A stretch of DNA of 64,000 bases. Origin: Azoarcus olearius (GTDB lineage Bacteria > Pseudomonadota > Gammaproteobacteria > Burkholderiales > Rhodocyclaceae). The notes beneath the pieces are model-generated. The model was given only the letters and a program-made list of their open reading frames with translations, ran no database searches and was not told where the DNA came from. Numbering within the stretch: the first letter of the stretch is position 1; every line of letters starts with the position of its first letter. Positions 1 through 10,024 of this stretch are shown piece by piece. The position numbers and the translations under genes were made by a program. The DNA lies in assembly GCF_001682385.1 (NCBI RefSeq), contig NZ_CP016210.1, positions 1,364,001 to 1,428,000 on the forward strand, read 5' to 3'.

Positions 1-56
1 CCGCGCCTGCTGCACGTACGCTTGCCCCCAACGCCGGCACCGACAACCGCCCGCCG

Positions 57-773
57 ATGTCGCGCGAGGAATTCGAAGCGCAGCTGCGCGCCAAGGGCAC
101 CAGCTACCACATCTACCACCCCTTCCACGTGATGATGGCCGAAGGGCGCCTGACGCCGGCCCAGCTGCGCGGCTGGGTGGCGAACCGCTTCTACTACCAG
201 ATCGCGATCCCGGTGAAGGACGCGGCCATCATGTCCAACTGCCCGGACCGCGAGATCCGCCGCGAGTGGATACAGCGCATCCTCGACCACGACGGCTACG
301 AGATCGGCGGTGTGTCCGACCCCGGCGGCATCGAGGCCTGGATACGGCTGGGCGAGGCGGTGGGGCTGAGCCGCGACGACGTCACCTCGCTGCGCTTCGT
401 CGCGCCGGCGGCGCGCTTTGCGGTGGATGCCTACATCAATTTCGCCCGCCAGCGACCGTGGGAAGAGGCGGTGGCTTCCAGCCTTACCGAGTTGTTCGCA
501 CCCCACATCCACCAGCAGCGCATCGACACCTGGCCGCAGGTCTATCCCTGGGTGAAGACGGAAGGCCTGCAGTATTTCCGCAACCGCCTGACCCAGGCGC
601 GCCGCGACGTCGCCCACGGTCTGCGCTTCACGCTGGAGCACTTCAGCCAGACGCGCGCGCTGCAGGAACGCGCGCTGGAGATCCTGCAGTTCAAGCTCGA
701 CGTGCTGTGGGCGCTGGCCGACGCGATCATGCTCAGCCAGTGCGAAATCGAGATCAAGGGGCCGAAGGCATGA
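57..773 (+). CDS. pqqC: PqqC, pyrroloquinoline-quinone synthase
   Basis: PqqC is the cofactorless oxidase that performs the last ring closure and oxidation in PQQ synthesis in the cytoplasm. From this ATG it has 238 residues, close to the family length. Family blocks seen are YHIYHPFH (residues 17-24), [10 protein letters not shown] (39-48) and [10 protein letters not shown] with ILDHDG shortly after. The frame stays open to base 3 of the window without a stop, so the true start may lie upstream of the left edge; the ATG at 57 is the first visible one. pqqD and pqqE follow on the same strand, but a palindromic repeat separates pqqC from pqqD. PQQ would serve quinoprotein alcohol dehydrogenases encoded elsewhere. 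Confidence 0.95.
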   Translation: MSREEFEAQLRAKGTSYHIYHPFHVMMAEGRLTPAQLRGWVANRFYYQIAIPVKDAAIMSNCPDREIRREWIQRILDHDGYEIGGVSDPGGIEAWIRLGEAVGLSRDDVTSLRFVAPAARFAVDAYINFARQRPWEEAVASSLTELFAPHIHQQRIDTWPQVYPWVKTEGLQYFRNRLTQARRDVAHGLRFTLEHFSQTRALQERALEILQFKLDVLWALADAIMLSQCEIEIKGPKA

Positions 774-787
774 GCGGGGAGCGGACG

Positions 788-950
788 CTCCCGCCCCTTC
801 AGCGGGCCGGGTGCGGTAGGGATGGGGTACTTGAGGCCAAGACATCCCATCCCCCTTCGAACCAGGAGTCTCGGCTGCGCCTCGCCGCTTCGCCGGCGGC
901 AAGCAGCGCTTGCCGAAACCCCGGCCACGCCTCCTTGAAGGGGGAGGAAC
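788..950. repeat. Palindromic interspersed repeat, copy 1
   Basis: The stretch between pqqC and pqqD holds an imperfect long inverted element. Its right end is CTCCTTGAAGGGGGAGGA, and it contains AACCAGGAGTCTCGGCTGCG and GCTTGCCGAAACCCCGG. The same blocks recur near 7.85-8.05 kb and, in reverse orientation, near 62.67-62.83 kb; a shorter relative is at 35.47-35.58 kb. It has no coding frame of its own and ends right at the pqqD ribosome binding site, which it seems to provide (GGGGGAGGA). Confidence 0.75.
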
Positions 951-951
951 G

Positions 952-1218
952 ATGAACCAGCGCCCGCGCGTCTCGCGCCGCTTCCGCCTGCAGTGGGAAG
1001 ACGCCCAGCAGGCCTGGGTGCTGCTCTACCCGGAGGGCATGGTCAAGCTCAACCGCAGCGCGGGCGAAATCCTCGCGCGCTGCAACGGCGAGCGCACGCT
1101 GGCCGAAGTGGTGCAGGATCTGGAGCAGGCTTTCGGCGCCAGCAACCTGGCGGCGGAGGTCGTCGCCTTCATCGACATGGCCCGCAAGCAGCAATGGGTC
1201 GAAGCACAGGACGCATGA
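952..1218 (+). CDS. pqqD: PqqD, PqqA peptide chaperone
   Basis: PqqD binds the PqqA precursor peptide and presents it to the radical SAM enzyme PqqE. The ATG at 952 gives 88 residues, normal for the family, with GGGGGAGGA just upstream as ribosome binding site; an in-frame ATG at 910 would start inside the repeat and is unlikely. The sequence shows the usual RFRLQWEDAQQAWVLLYPEG and LNRSAGEIL blocks of a winged-helix RiPP recognition element. Its TGA is one base before the pqqE ATG, so translation is probably coupled. Confidence 0.95.
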   Translation: MNQRPRVSRRFRLQWEDAQQAWVLLYPEGMVKLNRSAGEILARCNGERTLAEVVQDLEQAFGASNLAAEVVAFIDMARKQQWVEAQDA

Positions 1219-1219
1219 C

Positions 1220-2374
1220 ATGAACGCAGCGCAGCCACCTTCGCCGGCAAGCACCCTGGGTCCGCCGCTGTGGCTGCTGGCGGAGGTGACCTACCGCTGC
1301 CCGCTGCACTGCGCCTTCTGCTACAACCCGGTCGATTTCGCCCGCGACGACACAGAGCTTTCCACCGAGGACTGGCTGCGCGTGCTGCGCGAGGCGCGCG
1401 CCGCCGGCAGCGTGCAGTGCGGCTTCTCCGGCGGCGAGCCGCTGATGCGCGACGACCTCGAAGTGCTGGTCGCCGAGGCCCACCGGCTGGGCTACTACAC
1501 CAACCTGCTCACCTCCGGCGTCGGCCTCACCGCCGAACGCGCCCAGGCGCTGAAGGCGGCGGGGCTGGACCACATCCAGCTGTCCTTCCAGGACTCCACG
1601 CGCGAGCTCAACGACTTCCTCTCGCACACCCGCACCTTCGATCTCAAGCAGCGCGTTGCCGGCATCATCAAGGACAACGGCTGGCCGATGGTGATGAACT
1701 GCGTGATCCACCGCCTCAACATCGACTACATCGACCGCATCATCGAGATGGCGGTCGAACTCGGCGCCGAATACCTCGAACTCGCCAACAGCCAGTACTA
1801 CTCGTGGGCGCTGCTCAACCGCGACCAGCTGATGCCCTCGCGCGAGCAGCTCGAACGTGCCGAGCGCATCACCAACGAATACCGCGAACGCCTCGGCGAC
1901 CGCATCCGCATCTTCTTCGTGGTGCCCGACTACTACGAGAAGCGGCCGAAGAAGTGCATGAACGGCTGGGGCAACGTCTTCCTCACCGTCACCCCGGACG
2001 GCACCGCCTTGCCTTGCCACACCGCGCGCATGCTGCCGGGGCTGGAATTCCCCAATGTGCGGGACATGGATGTGAAATCCATCTGGTACGACTCCGAAGG
2101 CTTCAACCGCTACCGCGGCGACAGCTGGATGAAGGACCCGTGCCGGACCTGTCCCGACAAGGAAAAGGACCACGGCGGCTGCCGCTGCCAGGCCTACATG
2201 CTGGCCGGCGATCCCGCCGCGGCCGATCCGGTGTGCGACAAGTCGCCGGATCACCATAAGGTGGTGGAGGCGGTGGAGCGCGCCAACACGCCGGGCTGGA
2301 AGGGCGCCGAACAGCCGCTGATCTTCCGCGATCCGGCGCGCTCGCGCGAGCTTGCGGCGTGTGGAAAGCGGTGA
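1220..2374 (+). CDS. pqqE: PqqE, radical SAM PqqA glutamate-tyrosine cross-linking enzyme
   Basis: PqqE makes the C-C bond between Glu and Tyr of PqqA, the first step of PQQ synthesis. It has 384 residues. The radical SAM cluster motif is C27-x3-C31-x2-C34, followed by GGEP. The C-terminal third carries the auxiliary-cluster cysteines of the SPASM region (CMNGWG, LPCH, CRTCPDKEKDHGGCRCQ). The start follows pqqD by one base. Unless pqqA and pqqB lie left of the window, the pathway is incomplete here; they are not visible in it. Residue pattern and length leave little doubt about function. Confidence 0.96.
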   Translation: MNAAQPPSPASTLGPPLWLLAEVTYRCPLHCAFCYNPVDFARDDTELSTEDWLRVLREARAAGSVQCGFSGGEPLMRDDLEVLVAEAHRLGYYTNLLTSGVGLTAERAQALKAAGLDHIQLSFQDSTRELNDFLSHTRTFDLKQRVAGIIKDNGWPMVMNCVIHRLNIDYIDRIIEMAVELGAEYLELANSQYYSWALLNRDQLMPSREQLERAERITNEYRERLGDRIRIFFVVPDYYEKRPKKCMNGWGNVFLTVTPDGTALPCHTARMLPGLEFPNVRDMDVKSIWYDSEGFNRYRGDSWMKDPCRTCPDKEKDHGGCRCQAYMLAGDPAAADPVCDKSPDHHKVVEAVERANTPGWKGAEQPLIFRDPARSRELAACGKR

Positions 2375-2474
2375 CGTCCGCTTCGCGCCGCCACCCTTGC
2401 CGGGGTAAGGCCGGGGCGGTGACGCATGCCGCGGCCACCGGCGCAGAATCCGCCACCCGCCACCGCCTTCGCGG

Positions 2475-2503
2475 TTGAAGCAGGGCGCCGGCTGATGTAT
2501 ATT
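2475..2503 (+). promoter_or_regulatory. Sigma-70 promoter of tRNA-Thr
   Basis: TTGAAG (2475-2480) and TATATT (2498-2503) are separated by exactly 17 bp and end 10 bp before the mature tRNA 5' end, a classic tRNA promoter position. Confidence 0.8.
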
Positions 2504-2513
2504 GCGCGCCTTC

Positions 2514-2589
<76 letters not shown>

Positions 2590-2596
2590 GTATCAG

Positions 2597-2635
2597 GCAA
2601 AAGGCCAACCCGCAAGGGTTGGCCTTTTGCTTTTC
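2597..2635 (+). terminator. Rho-independent terminator of tRNA-Thr
   Basis: A perfect 15-bp stem (GCAAAAGGCCAACCC and its complement) with a GCAA tetraloop is followed by TTTTC, eight bases after the tRNA CCA. Confidence 0.93.
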
Positions 2636-2651
2636 GGGCCGCCAAAACACA

Positions 2652-2685
2652 GCGCCGGCCGCGCCCGGATCAGGGCGGCCGGCGC
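2652..2685 (-). terminator. Hairpin, probable terminator of the small minus-strand gene
   Basis: Perfect 11-bp arms GCGCCGGCCGC / GCGGCCGGCGC around a 12-nt loop. Read on the minus strand it lies after the stop of the 58-residue gene and is followed by TGTGTTTTGG, a weak T-rich tail. Confidence 0.5.
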
Positions 2686-2704
2686 GATTGCCATGTCGGG
2701 CGCG

Positions 2705-2881
2705 TCAGTGCGGCGCGGCCTGCACCGGGCTGCGGGTGAGGACGCGGCAGGCGACGGCAAAGGGCACGCCAAGCTGGTCCATCCGCCGACCGGCATCACC
2801 GATGCTGAGTCGCCCCGCCTTGACCGCGAGCAGCAGCAGGTCGATGCGGGCGCGCAACAGCGGATTGTTTCTGCGTTCCAT
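2705..2881 (-). CDS. Small hypothetical protein, 58 aa
   Basis: I do not recognise a named family. The ATG at 2881 has AGGA ten bases upstream, and gives a compact protein beginning MERRNNPLLRARIDLLLLAV with a hydrophobic helix followed by GRLSIGDAGRRMDQLGVPF, which could be one helix-turn-helix-sized unit. A longer in-frame start at 2980 has no ribosome binding site. The gene lies between the tRNA and the EcsC gene, convergent with the tRNA terminator. Codon use is like its neighbours. Function unknown. Confidence 0.6.
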   Translation of the reverse strand: MERRNNPLLRARIDLLLLAVKAGRLSIGDAGRRMDQLGVPFAVACRVLTRSPVQAAPH

Positions 2882-2985
2882 CGGGGTTCCTGCAGACTTA
2901 TGTCTATTGAATGATTGCAAGCTTAGTCCATGAGCATCGGGATGGCTAGTACGCCGGTAGCGGGCAGCGCGCACAGCCAAATCGC

Positions 2986-3786
2986 TCAGGTTCCGGCGCC
3001 AAGCCCTTGATAGGCCGCGCGTACTACCTCCGCGCCGTGGTGGCGTTCCAGCCGCCGCACGGCAAAGTGTCCTTCGCTTACCGCCTGGAAGTGGCTCATG
3101 AACATCAGGTTGACCGCGACGCCCGCTGCCGCGCCCAGCCCCGGCACCACCATGCTTGCCGCCTTCTGCGTCAGCTGCACCTTGTAGCGCGCGGCCACCA
3201 GCGCGATCAGCCGGGCGATCGCGGGGGCGCCGCGCTCCCCCAGCCCGGCCAGCCCGCTGCTGGCCACATGGCGGGTCGCTTCGCTCACGGCGCCCGCGAG
3301 CGCCGCGCGTACCGCGTAGTAGCCGGTATCCACGCTGTCGTCGGCGCTGCCGGGACCGCCGAGCGCGAAAACCTCGAGCGCCGCCAGCCGGACCTGCGGG
3401 TCGTCGATATCCTCTCCGGCCTCGCGGGCGGTGGCGAGGATCGCGCGCATGATCAGCACGGTGGAGACCGGAATCTCCAGCGCCAGGCCCGGCAGGCCGA
3501 ACGCGCCGCCCGCGCCGCCGCTGACCGAACCGAGCACCTTGTGCAGCCGGGGCGACGCGCGCGGTTGCAGGACGAGGCTGCGGGCGGCGATGCCCATCGC
3601 GCGCCCGAGCGCGTCATGGGCAAGTCCGTCCAGCTTGTTGCGCCACGGGGCGGGCAGATAGCGCAGCCCCTTTTCCAGCGGGCTGCCCACCAAGGCGCTC
3701 AGGCGCAACGCCAGGCTTTGCGCCTCGAGCTTGGCACGTGCCGCGGCCAGTTCTTCCAGCGCGGCGGCATCGAGCGGCGTATTCAC
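2986..3786 (-). CDS. EcsC-family protein
   Basis: About 266 residues starting from GTG at 3786. The sequence resembles the EcsC family (Pfam PF12787), cytoplasmic or membrane-associated proteins of unclear function named for the third gene of the Bacillus ecs ABC transporter locus. Visible are a central Gly/Ala-rich block (GSVSGGAGGAFGLPGLALEI), a hydrophobic stretch, and a second one near VVPGLGAAAGVAVNLMFMSH. It starts 8 bases after the hppD stop and has no clear Shine-Dalgarno, so it is probably translated by coupling with hppD. The start codon is a choice by spacing and could be slightly different. Confidence 0.75.
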   Translation of the reverse strand: MNTPLDAAALEELAAARAKLEAQSLALRLSALVGSPLEKGLRYLPAPWRNKLDGLAHDALGRAMGIAARSLVLQPRASPRLHKVLGSVSGGAGGAFGLPGLALEIPVSTVLIMRAILATAREAGEDIDDPQVRLAALEVFALGGPGSADDSVDTGYYAVRAALAGAVSEATRHVASSGLAGLGERGAPAIARLIALVAARYKVQLTQKAASMVVPGLGAAAGVAVNLMFMSHFQAVSEGHFAVRRLERHHGAEVVRAAYQGLGAGT

Positions 3787-3794
3787 GGCGGCGT

Positions 3795-4916
3795 TCAGGC
3801 GGCCTTGTCCGCCGCGCCGGACAGGACGCCGCGGCGCATCTGGTCCAGCTCCAGCGATTCGAACAAGGCCTTGAAGTTGCCCTCGCCAAAGCCCTTGTTG
3901 CCCTTGCGCTGGATGAATTCGAAGAACACCGGACCCAGCTGGTTCTCGGAGAAGATCTGCAGCAGCAGGTCGCCCGGCGCGCCATCCACCAGAATGCGGC
4001 GTGCGCGCAGCGCCTCCAGCGGTTCGCCGTGGCCGGGGATGCGGCCGTCGAGCAGTTCGTAATACGTATCTGGCGTGTCCAGCAGCTGGATGCCGCTCGC
4101 GCGCAGGCGGTCGACCGCGGTGTAGATGTCGTCGGTGCCGAGCGCGATGTGCTGGATGCCTTCGCCGTGGTACTTGTCCAGGTACTCCTGGATCTGGCCC
4201 TTGGTGTCGTTGCCTTCCTCGTTGATCGGGATGTGGATCTTGCCGCAGGGCGAGGTCATCGCCTTCGACTTCACGCCGGTCACCTTGCCCTCGATGTCGA
4301 AGTAGCGCGCCTCGCGGAAGTTGAACAGCCGTTCGTAGAAGTCCGCCCACTCGTTCATGCGGCCGCGGTGGACGTTGTGGGTGAGGTGGTCGATGAGCTT
4401 GAAGCCGTGGCCCACCGGGTACTCGTCGGTCACGCCGTCGGCGTCGACGATCGGTTCGAAATCGACGTCGTAGATGCTGATGTCGCCGATGCCGCCCTGG
4501 CGCCCGTTCTTGCCGCGCCAGCGGTCCACCAGGTAGATCAGCGAGTCGCCGATGCCCTTGATCGCCGGAATGTTCAATTCCATCGGGCCGGAGTGCGAGT
4601 CGTAGCCCCAGGCGCCGAGTTCCACCGCGCGCTTGTAGGCCTTGCGCGCGTCGGCGACGCGAAAGGCCATCGCGCAGATGGAAGGGCCGTGCAGGCGGGC
4701 GAAGCGCTGGCCGAAGGAGTCGGGCTCGGCGTTGATGATGAAGTTGATGCCGCCCTGGCGGTACAGGGTGACGTCCTTGGCGCGGTGGCGGGCAATCGGC
4801 TTGAAACCGAGGCGGGTGAATACGGCCGCCAGTTCGGCGGGGTTGGGCGCGGCATATTCGATGAACTCGAAGCCGTCGATACCCATCGGGTTGTCCCACA
4901 GGTCGGTGCTGCTCAT
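3795..4916 (-). CDS. hppD: 4-Hydroxyphenylpyruvate dioxygenase
   Basis: HppD converts 4-hydroxyphenylpyruvate to homogentisate in tyrosine breakdown, using a non-haem iron. The ATG at 4916 has GGAG upstream and gives 373 residues. Two VOC-fold halves are visible. The iron ligands are expected at the His of [10 protein letters not shown], the His of [11 protein letters not shown] and the Glu of [20 protein letters not shown]. The C-terminal [13 protein letters not shown] block is diagnostic of the family. The EcsC-family gene is 8 bases downstream. No homogentisate dioxygenase gene lies nearby. Confidence 0.95.
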   Translation of the reverse strand: MSSTDLWDNPMGIDGFEFIEYAAPNPAELAAVFTRLGFKPIARHRAKDVTLYRQGGINFIINAEPDSFGQRFARLHGPSICAMAFRVADARKAYKRAVELGAWGYDSHSGPMELNIPAIKGIGDSLIYLVDRWRGKNGRQGGIGDISIYDVDFEPIVDADGVTDEYPVGHGFKLIDHLTHNVHRGRMNEWADFYERLFNFREARYFDIEGKVTGVKSKAMTSPCGKIHIPINEEGNDTKGQIQEYLDKYHGEGIQHIALGTDDIYTAVDRLRASGIQLLDTPDTYYELLDGRIPGHGEPLEALRARRILVDGAPGDLLLQIFSENQLGPVFFEFIQRKGNKGFGEGNFKALFESLELDQMRRGVLSGAADKAA

Positions 4917-5285
4917 TTCATGTCTCCTCGTTATTCGCATCGGCGGGGCGAAGCGTGTTCGCGGCCGAGGCGCCGGGTCCCTATCTGCACCGACCGTCGC
5001 GGCGGCAGAGGGTTCGCCCGCGCAACCCGGCCGCCCCAAACGGCAATCTAGCCAGACCACAGGGCGGCCAACCCGAAAATTTGGCGCGCTCCGCGTTCCG
5101 CAGCGGCAGGCGTGGGGCCGGGGCGTCCGCCACGTGGCAGGGGGCGGGGCGGCAGGCGATGGGGCGCCTTCGCGGGCCCGGCCGGCGGCACGTGGCAACA
5201 GTCAATCTGCGTTATTCTTCGGCCCTGTTTCGTGCCGCTGCGGCGGCGCCCCGCGGGCGGGTTCCGCCCCCATCACGGAGTGTCC
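4917..5285. other. Divergent intergenic region hppD / MFS
   Basis: 369 bp between two divergent genes. It holds the hppD Shine-Dalgarno and several GC-rich hairpins. A minus-strand TAGATT near 5048-5053 could be an hppD -10, and TATTCT near 5213-5218 a plus-strand -10 for the MFS gene, both with poor -35 boxes. I see no gene here. Confidence 0.35.
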
Positions 5286-6575
5286 TTGAGTTCCTCGTCT
5301 TCCCCCGGGCCCTTGCCGCACGGCGGCTGGCCGGCGCCCGTGCGCGCCTTGCGCCATCGCAACTTCCGCTTCTACTTCGGCGGCCAGGCCGTGTCCGTGC
5401 TGGGCTCCTGGATCCAGCAGGTGGCGCTGGCGTGGTTGATCTACCGGCTCACCGGCTCGGTCGCGCTGCTCGGCGTCACGGCCTTCGCCGCCTTGCTGCC
5501 GATGCTGATCGTCGGTCCGCTCGCGGGGGCGTGGATCGACCGCCGTGACAAGCGCCGGCTGTTGATCCTGGTGCAGGGTCTGCTGGCCGGCCAGGCCGCG
5601 CTGCTGGCGGTGCTGACCGCGCTCGACGCGATCGGGCCGACGCTGATCGTGGTGATGTCGGTGGTGCTCGGCGTGCTCAATGCCTTCGATACGCCGCTGC
5701 GCCAGGCGCAGATCAGCGTGTTCGTGGATGACCGCGCCGACCTGCCGAACGCGCTCGCCTTGAATGCGATGGTGTTCAACTCGGGCCGCTTCATCGGCCC
5801 GCCGCTCGCCGGCCTCATCCTCGGGCTGACGTCCGAGGCGGTGTGCTTCGCGCTCAACGCGGTGTCGTTCGCGGCGCTCGCGTTCGGCGTGGCGATGATC
5901 CGGGTCGAGGCGACGCCGCGCGCCAAGGGCTCGATGGGGGCGGTGTTCCGCGAGGGCCTCAAGTTCGTGTGGGACGTCTACACCATCCGGATGCTGATCC
6001 TGACGCTGGCCACGGTGAACGTCACCGCGTCGAGCTATGCCGTGCTGCTGCCGGTGTTCGCCAAGGACGTGTTCGTGGGCGACGCGCGCATGCTGGGCTG
6101 GCTGTGGGGCGCGGCCGGCGCCGGCGCCTTCGTCGGCACCATCTTCCTTGCGACGCGCAAGCACTTGCCCGGTCTGGTGCGCGTGATCCTGAGCGGCGCC
6201 AGCGCCAGTGCGCTGGCAATGCTGGTGTTTTCCTACAATCGCGAGATGCCGGTGGCGCTGGCGGCGATGGCGGTGGTCGGGTTCGGCATTTCGGTCTGCA
6301 ATGTCGCGATCAACATGCTGCTGCAAAGCCTCGCCCCGGATCATCTGCGCGGCCGCGTGGTGTCCTTCTTCAGCTCCACCCGCTTCGGCTTCGATGCCAT
6401 CGGCGGGCTGGTGGCGGGGCTGATCGCCGCGCAGATCGGTGTGCAGGCGGCGGTGCTGCTCGAAGGCGTGCTGCTGCTGGCTTTCATCGCCTGGGCCTGG
6501 CGCCTGCGCGGGCGCTTGCATGGCGACATTGCCCTCCATGCCGGCAGCGGGCACGCGCCCGCGACACCGCGTTAG
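5286..6575 (+). CDS. MFS exporter of the MFS_3 / EntS type
   Basis: A 429-residue inner-membrane transporter with about 12 hydrophobic helices. The N-terminal block [20 protein letters not shown] and the loop [13 protein letters not shown] are typical of the MFS_3 group (EntS-like, PF05977), proton-driven exporters of siderophores or drugs. I chose the TTG at 5286 because GGAG (5277-5280) stands at the right distance; a GTG at 5280 in the same frame overlaps that box. It is followed 61 bp later by an aminotransferase with its own Shine-Dalgarno. The substrate cannot be deduced. Confidence 0.85.
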   Translation: MSSSSSPGPLPHGGWPAPVRALRHRNFRFYFGGQAVSVLGSWIQQVALAWLIYRLTGSVALLGVTAFAALLPMLIVGPLAGAWIDRRDKRRLLILVQGLLAGQAALLAVLTALDAIGPTLIVVMSVVLGVLNAFDTPLRQAQISVFVDDRADLPNALALNAMVFNSGRFIGPPLAGLILGLTSEAVCFALNAVSFAALAFGVAMIRVEATPRAKGSMGAVFREGLKFVWDVYTIRMLILTLATVNVTASSYAVLLPVFAKDVFVGDARMLGWLWGAAGAGAFVGTIFLATRKHLPGLVRVILSGASASALAMLVFSYNREMPVALAAMAVVGFGISVCNVAINMLLQSLAPDHLRGRVVSFFSSTRFGFDAIGGLVAGLIAAQIGVQAAVLLEGVLLLAFIAWAWRLRGRLHGDIALHAGSGHAPATPR

Positions 6576-6636
6576 CATTGCGGCGCGCGGGACGCCCCGG
6601 CGCGCCTTCTTCCATCCAGATTTTCGGAGTGTCCGC

Positions 6637-7815
6637 ATGAAGTACGGCGAATTCGATTCCGCTTCCCTGATGTACATCACCAACCGGCCGGAGATCCTGT
6701 TCGAGCGCGGCGAAGGCTCCTGGCTGTACGACGCCCAGGGCAAGGCCTATCTCGACTTCGTGCAGGGCTGGGCGGTGAACTGTCTCGGCCATTCGCCCGC
6801 CGAGGTGCGCGACGCGATCGTTGCTCAGGCGGGCAAGCTGATCAATCCGAGCCCGGCCTTCTACAACGGCCCGATGATCGAACTCGCCGGCCTGCTGACC
6901 GCGCACTGTTCGCTCGACCGTGTGTTCTTCGCCAACACCGGCGCCGAGGCCAACGAAGGCGCGATCAAGCTGGCGCGCAAGTGGGGTCGCCTGCATCGCA
7001 ACGGCGCCTATCAGATCATCACCTTCGAGCATTCCTTCCACGGCCGCACGCTGGCCACCATGTCGGCGTCCGGCAAGGCGGGCTGGGACACGCTGTTCGC
7101 GCCGCAGGTGCCGGGCTTCCCCAAGGCCAGGCTCAACGATCTCGAATCGGTGAAGGCGCTGATCGGCCCGGAAACCGTGGCGGTGATGCTGGAGCCGGTG
7201 CAGGGCGAGGGCGGCGTGATTCCCGCTGCACCGGAATTCCTGCAGGCGCTGCGCGCGCTCACCCGCGAGCACGGCATCCTGCTGATCGTCGATGAAGTGC
7301 AATCCGGCATGGGCCGCACCGGCCGCCTGTTCGCGCACCAGCACGCCGGCATCGAGCCGGACATCATGACCCTGGGCAAGGGCATTGGCGGCGGCGTACC
7401 ACTGTCGGCGCTGCTGGCGACCGAGGCGGTGAGCTGCTTCGAGGCGGGCGACCAGGGCGGCACCTACAACGGCAACCCGTTGATGACGGCGGCCGGCATT
7501 GCCGTGATGCGCCGCCTGACCGCGCCCGGCTTCCTCGACGAGGTGCTGGCGCGCGGCGACTACCTTGCGGCGCGGCTGCGCGAACTGGTGGCCAAGCGCC
7601 ATCTGGTCGGCGAGCGTGGCTCGGGCCTGCTGCGCGCCTTGGTGCTCGACAGCGACCGCGCTCCGGCCATCGTCAAGGCCGCGCTTGAAGGTGCCCCCAC
7701 CGGCCTGCTGCTGAACGGCCCCCGGCCCAACCTGCTGCGCTTCATGCCGTCGCTCACGGTGAGCGAGGCGGAGATCGACCAGATGGTGGAGATGCTGGAC
7801 GCGCTGCTGGGCTGA
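6637..7815 (+). CDS. argD: Class III aminotransferase, acetylornithine aminotransferase-like
   Basis: PLP enzyme of 392 residues. It shows [18 protein letters not shown] (phosphate-binding region), [13 protein letters not shown] with the pyridine-N Asp, and [16 protein letters not shown] with the Schiff-base Lys, then GGTYNGNPL. Length and motifs fit acetylornithine transaminase, which makes N-acetylornithine in arginine synthesis, but related enzymes acting on GABA or other omega-amino acids share them; without arg neighbours the substrate is inferred. GGAG at 6626-6629 supports the start. A palindromic repeat follows the stop. Confidence 0.8.
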   Translation: MKYGEFDSASLMYITNRPEILFERGEGSWLYDAQGKAYLDFVQGWAVNCLGHSPAEVRDAIVAQAGKLINPSPAFYNGPMIELAGLLTAHCSLDRVFFANTGAEANEGAIKLARKWGRLHRNGAYQIITFEHSFHGRTLATMSASGKAGWDTLFAPQVPGFPKARLNDLESVKALIGPETVAVMLEPVQGEGGVIPAAPEFLQALRALTREHGILLIVDEVQSGMGRTGRLFAHQHAGIEPDIMTLGKGIGGGVPLSALLATEAVSCFEAGDQGGTYNGNPLMTAAGIAVMRRLTAPGFLDEVLARGDYLAARLRELVAKRHLVGERGSGLLRALVLDSDRAPAIVKAALEGAPTGLLLNGPRPNLLRFMPSLTVSEAEIDQMVEMLDALLG

Positions 7816-7847
7816 CGTGCTTCGTCACCCGGCGGCGGTGTGGTTTG

Positions 7848-8053
7848 CCCCCTCCCCTTCAAGGGGAGGGTCGGGGTGGGGATGGGGTCGGCTGCGGCGC
7901 CGACTTAACCCCATCCCCCTCCTGACCTCCCCCTTGAAGGGGGAGGAACTGGGCCTCCTAAACGGTGGTCTCGACGCCGTCGCGCCGCCTACGCAGCCAG
8001 CGGGCAGTGCTCGCCGAAACCCCTGCTACGCCCCCCTTGAAGGGGGAGGGACA
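7848..8053. repeat. Palindromic interspersed repeat, copy 2
   Basis: Between convergent genes. It begins with CCCCCTCCCCTTCAAGGGGA, contains GTGGGGATGGGGTCGG and the complementary CCCCATCCCCCTCCTGACC, then CTCGCCGAAACCCCTGCTAC and a final CCCCCTTGAAGGGGGAGGG. It looks like two units in tandem: the first is like copy 3, the second like the right half of copy 1. It may act as a bidirectional terminator. Confidence 0.75.
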
Positions 8054-8059
8054 ACACCC

Positions 8060-9124
8060 TCACATGCCACCACGCATGTCGTCCTGTCCGTCCCCGGGCT
8101 TCAGCTGCCAAGCCCGCGCTATCAACTCGAACGACCGCAGCCGCGCGCCATGATCGAAAATCTGCGCGGTCAGCATCAGCTCGTCGGCGCCGGTGTCCTC
8201 GACGATCTCCATCAGCCGCTGGCGCACCGTGTGTGGGCTGCCGACCGCCGAGCACGACAGCGACTCGTCGGCGAAGGCGAGTTCGTTGGGTGACCAGTCG
8301 GCTTCGTTGAAGCGTTCCGGCGGCGGCAGCTGGCCGCGCACGCCGCGCGCCATCGCCGCGAAGCGCAGGCGCAGCGAGCGGAACAGGAAGGCGGCCTGCT
8401 CGTCGCTGTCGGCCGCGATGGCGTTGGCGCCGACCATCGCATAGGGTTCGGCAAGCGCCGCCGAGGGCTGGAATTCACGGCGGTAGAGCGCGATTGCCTG
8501 CTTGAGGAAGCGCGGCGCGAAGTGCGACGCGAAGGCGAAGGGCAGGCCGAGCTGGGCGGCGAGGCCGGCGCTGAAGAGGCTGGAACCGAGCAGCCAGATC
8601 GGCACCTTCAGCCCGGCGCCGGGCACCGCCTGGATGGTCTGGCCCGGCTGCGGGTCGGCGAACCAGCCCTGCAACTCGACCACGTCCTGCGGAAAGCTGT
8701 CGTCGCTGCCGACCAGGCTGCGGCGCAGGGCGCGCGCGGTGCGTTGGTCGGTGCCGGGCGCGCGGCCCAGGCCGAGGTCGATGCGGCCGGGGAAGAGGGA
8801 TTCCAGCGTGCCGAACTGCTCGGCAATTACCAGAGGCGCGTGATTGGGCAGCATGATGCCGCCGGCGCCGACGCGGATCGTCGAGGTGGCTGCGGCGATG
8901 TGGCCGATTACCACCGCGGTGGCCGCGCTGGCGATGCCGGTCATGTTGTGATGCTCGGCAACCCAGTAGCGGGTATAGCCGCAGCGCTCGGCGACGCGGG
9001 CGAGGTCGCGCGTGTTGGCGAGCGCTCGCGCGGCGGTGCTGCCCTCGGTGATCGGGGCGAGGTCGAGGACGGACAGCCGCGCCACCGCGCGGCCGACAGC
9101 CGGTTGCGGCGGCGCGGCGGTCAT
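8060..9124 (-). CDS. LLM-class flavin-dependent oxidoreductase
   Basis: A 354-residue luciferase-like monooxygenase of the single-domain MsnO8/YhbW group. Seen: [19 protein letters not shown] at the start, [30 protein letters not shown] and [13 protein letters not shown], the standard FMN-binding and barrel blocks of this subfamily. Such enzymes use reduced flavin from a partner reductase; the substrate is unknown. It lies 4 bp downstream of folE2, so the two are probably co-transcribed, but no functional link is evident. Confidence 0.88.
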   Translation of the reverse strand: MTAAPPQPAVGRAVARLSVLDLAPITEGSTAARALANTRDLARVAERCGYTRYWVAEHHNMTGIASAATAVVIGHIAAATSTIRVGAGGIMLPNHAPLVIAEQFGTLESLFPGRIDLGLGRAPGTDQRTARALRRSLVGSDDSFPQDVVELQGWFADPQPGQTIQAVPGAGLKVPIWLLGSSLFSAGLAAQLGLPFAFASHFAPRFLKQAIALYRREFQPSAALAEPYAMVGANAIAADSDEQAAFLFRSLRLRFAAMARGVRGQLPPPERFNEADWSPNELAFADESLSCSAVGSPHTVRQRLMEIVEDTGADELMLTAQIFDHGARLRSFELIARAWQLKPGDGQDDMRGGM

Positions 9125-9128
9125 CGCG

Positions 9129-9938
9129 TCAGGCCTCGATGCGCTTGTCGCGCTCGATCAGCGCGTAGGCGGAGTGGTTGTGGATGGACTCGAAGTTCTC
9201 GGATTCCACCGCGTAGGCGTCGATGCGGACTTCCTTGTTGAGCAGGCCGGCGACGTCGCGCACCATGTCTTCGACGAACTTGGGGTTGTCGTAGGCGCGT
9301 TCGGTCACGTACTTCTCGTCCGGGCGCTTGAGCAGCCCGTACACCTCGCACGAGGCCTGGCCTTCCACCAGTTGCACCACGTCCTCGATCCACAGGTGGT
9401 CGTTGAGCGTTGCGGTGACGGTGACGTGGGAGCGCTGGTTGTGCGCGCCATACGCCGAAATCTTCTTCGAGCACGGGCACAGGCTGGTGACCGGCACCAC
9501 GACCTTCATGGTGAACTCGTAGCGGCCGCCTTCATGGATTTCGCCGGTGAAGGTGACCTCGTAGTCCATCAGGCTCTGCACGCCGGACACCGGTGCGGAC
9601 TTGTTGATGAAGTACGGGAAGGTCATCTCGACGTGGCCGGTTTCGGCCTCGAGGCGCTTGACCATCTCGCGCAGCATCGGCTCGAAGGATTCCACCGAGA
9701 TCTCACGCTCGTTGCTGTTGAGGATCTCGATGAAGCGCGACATGTGGGTGCCCTTGAAGTTGTGGGGCAGGCCGACGTACATGTTGAAGTTGGCGACCGT
9801 GTGCTGCACCCCTCCGTTCTTGTCGCTGACCTTCACGGGGTGGCGGATGGACTTGATGCCGACCTTGTTGATCGCGATCTGGCGGCTGTCTTCACTGTTC
9901 TGGACGTCGGGGATGGCGTGGGCCAGGGGGCTGTTCAT
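9129..9938 (-). CDS. folE2: GTP cyclohydrolase IB (FolE2)
   Basis: FolE2 turns GTP into 7,8-dihydroneopterin triphosphate for folate and queuosine precursors, using Mn or other metals when zinc is scarce. The ATG at 9938 gives 269 residues. The family blocks are visible: [48 protein letters not shown] with the conserved Cys, and the C-terminal HNHSAYA. AGAGAA stands upstream as a weak Shine-Dalgarno. No Zur-like site was recognised. It starts 87 bp from the dxs stop, on the same strand. Confidence 0.95.
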   Translation of the reverse strand: MNSPLAHAIPDVQNSEDSRQIAINKVGIKSIRHPVKVSDKNGGVQHTVANFNMYVGLPHNFKGTHMSRFIEILNSNEREISVESFEPMLREMVKRLEAETGHVEMTFPYFINKSAPVSGVQSLMDYEVTFTGEIHEGGRYEFTMKVVVPVTSLCPCSKKISAYGAHNQRSHVTVTATLNDHLWIEDVVQLVEGQASCEVYGLLKRPDEKYVTERAYDNPKFVEDMVRDVAGLLNKEVRIDAYAVESENFESIHNHSAYALIERDKRIEA

Positions 9939-10024
9939 TGTGCTGTTCTCTGTTGTACGTCGGGCGACGGACGGGGATGCCGCCGCGGGAGATAGGGCGA
10001 TGCTATCGTTCCCGACAAAGCTAC

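Noticed and set aside
7848..8053. CRISPR-like repeats
   Set aside because: The repeated words are inverted, not regular direct repeats with spacers; no cas genes are in the window.
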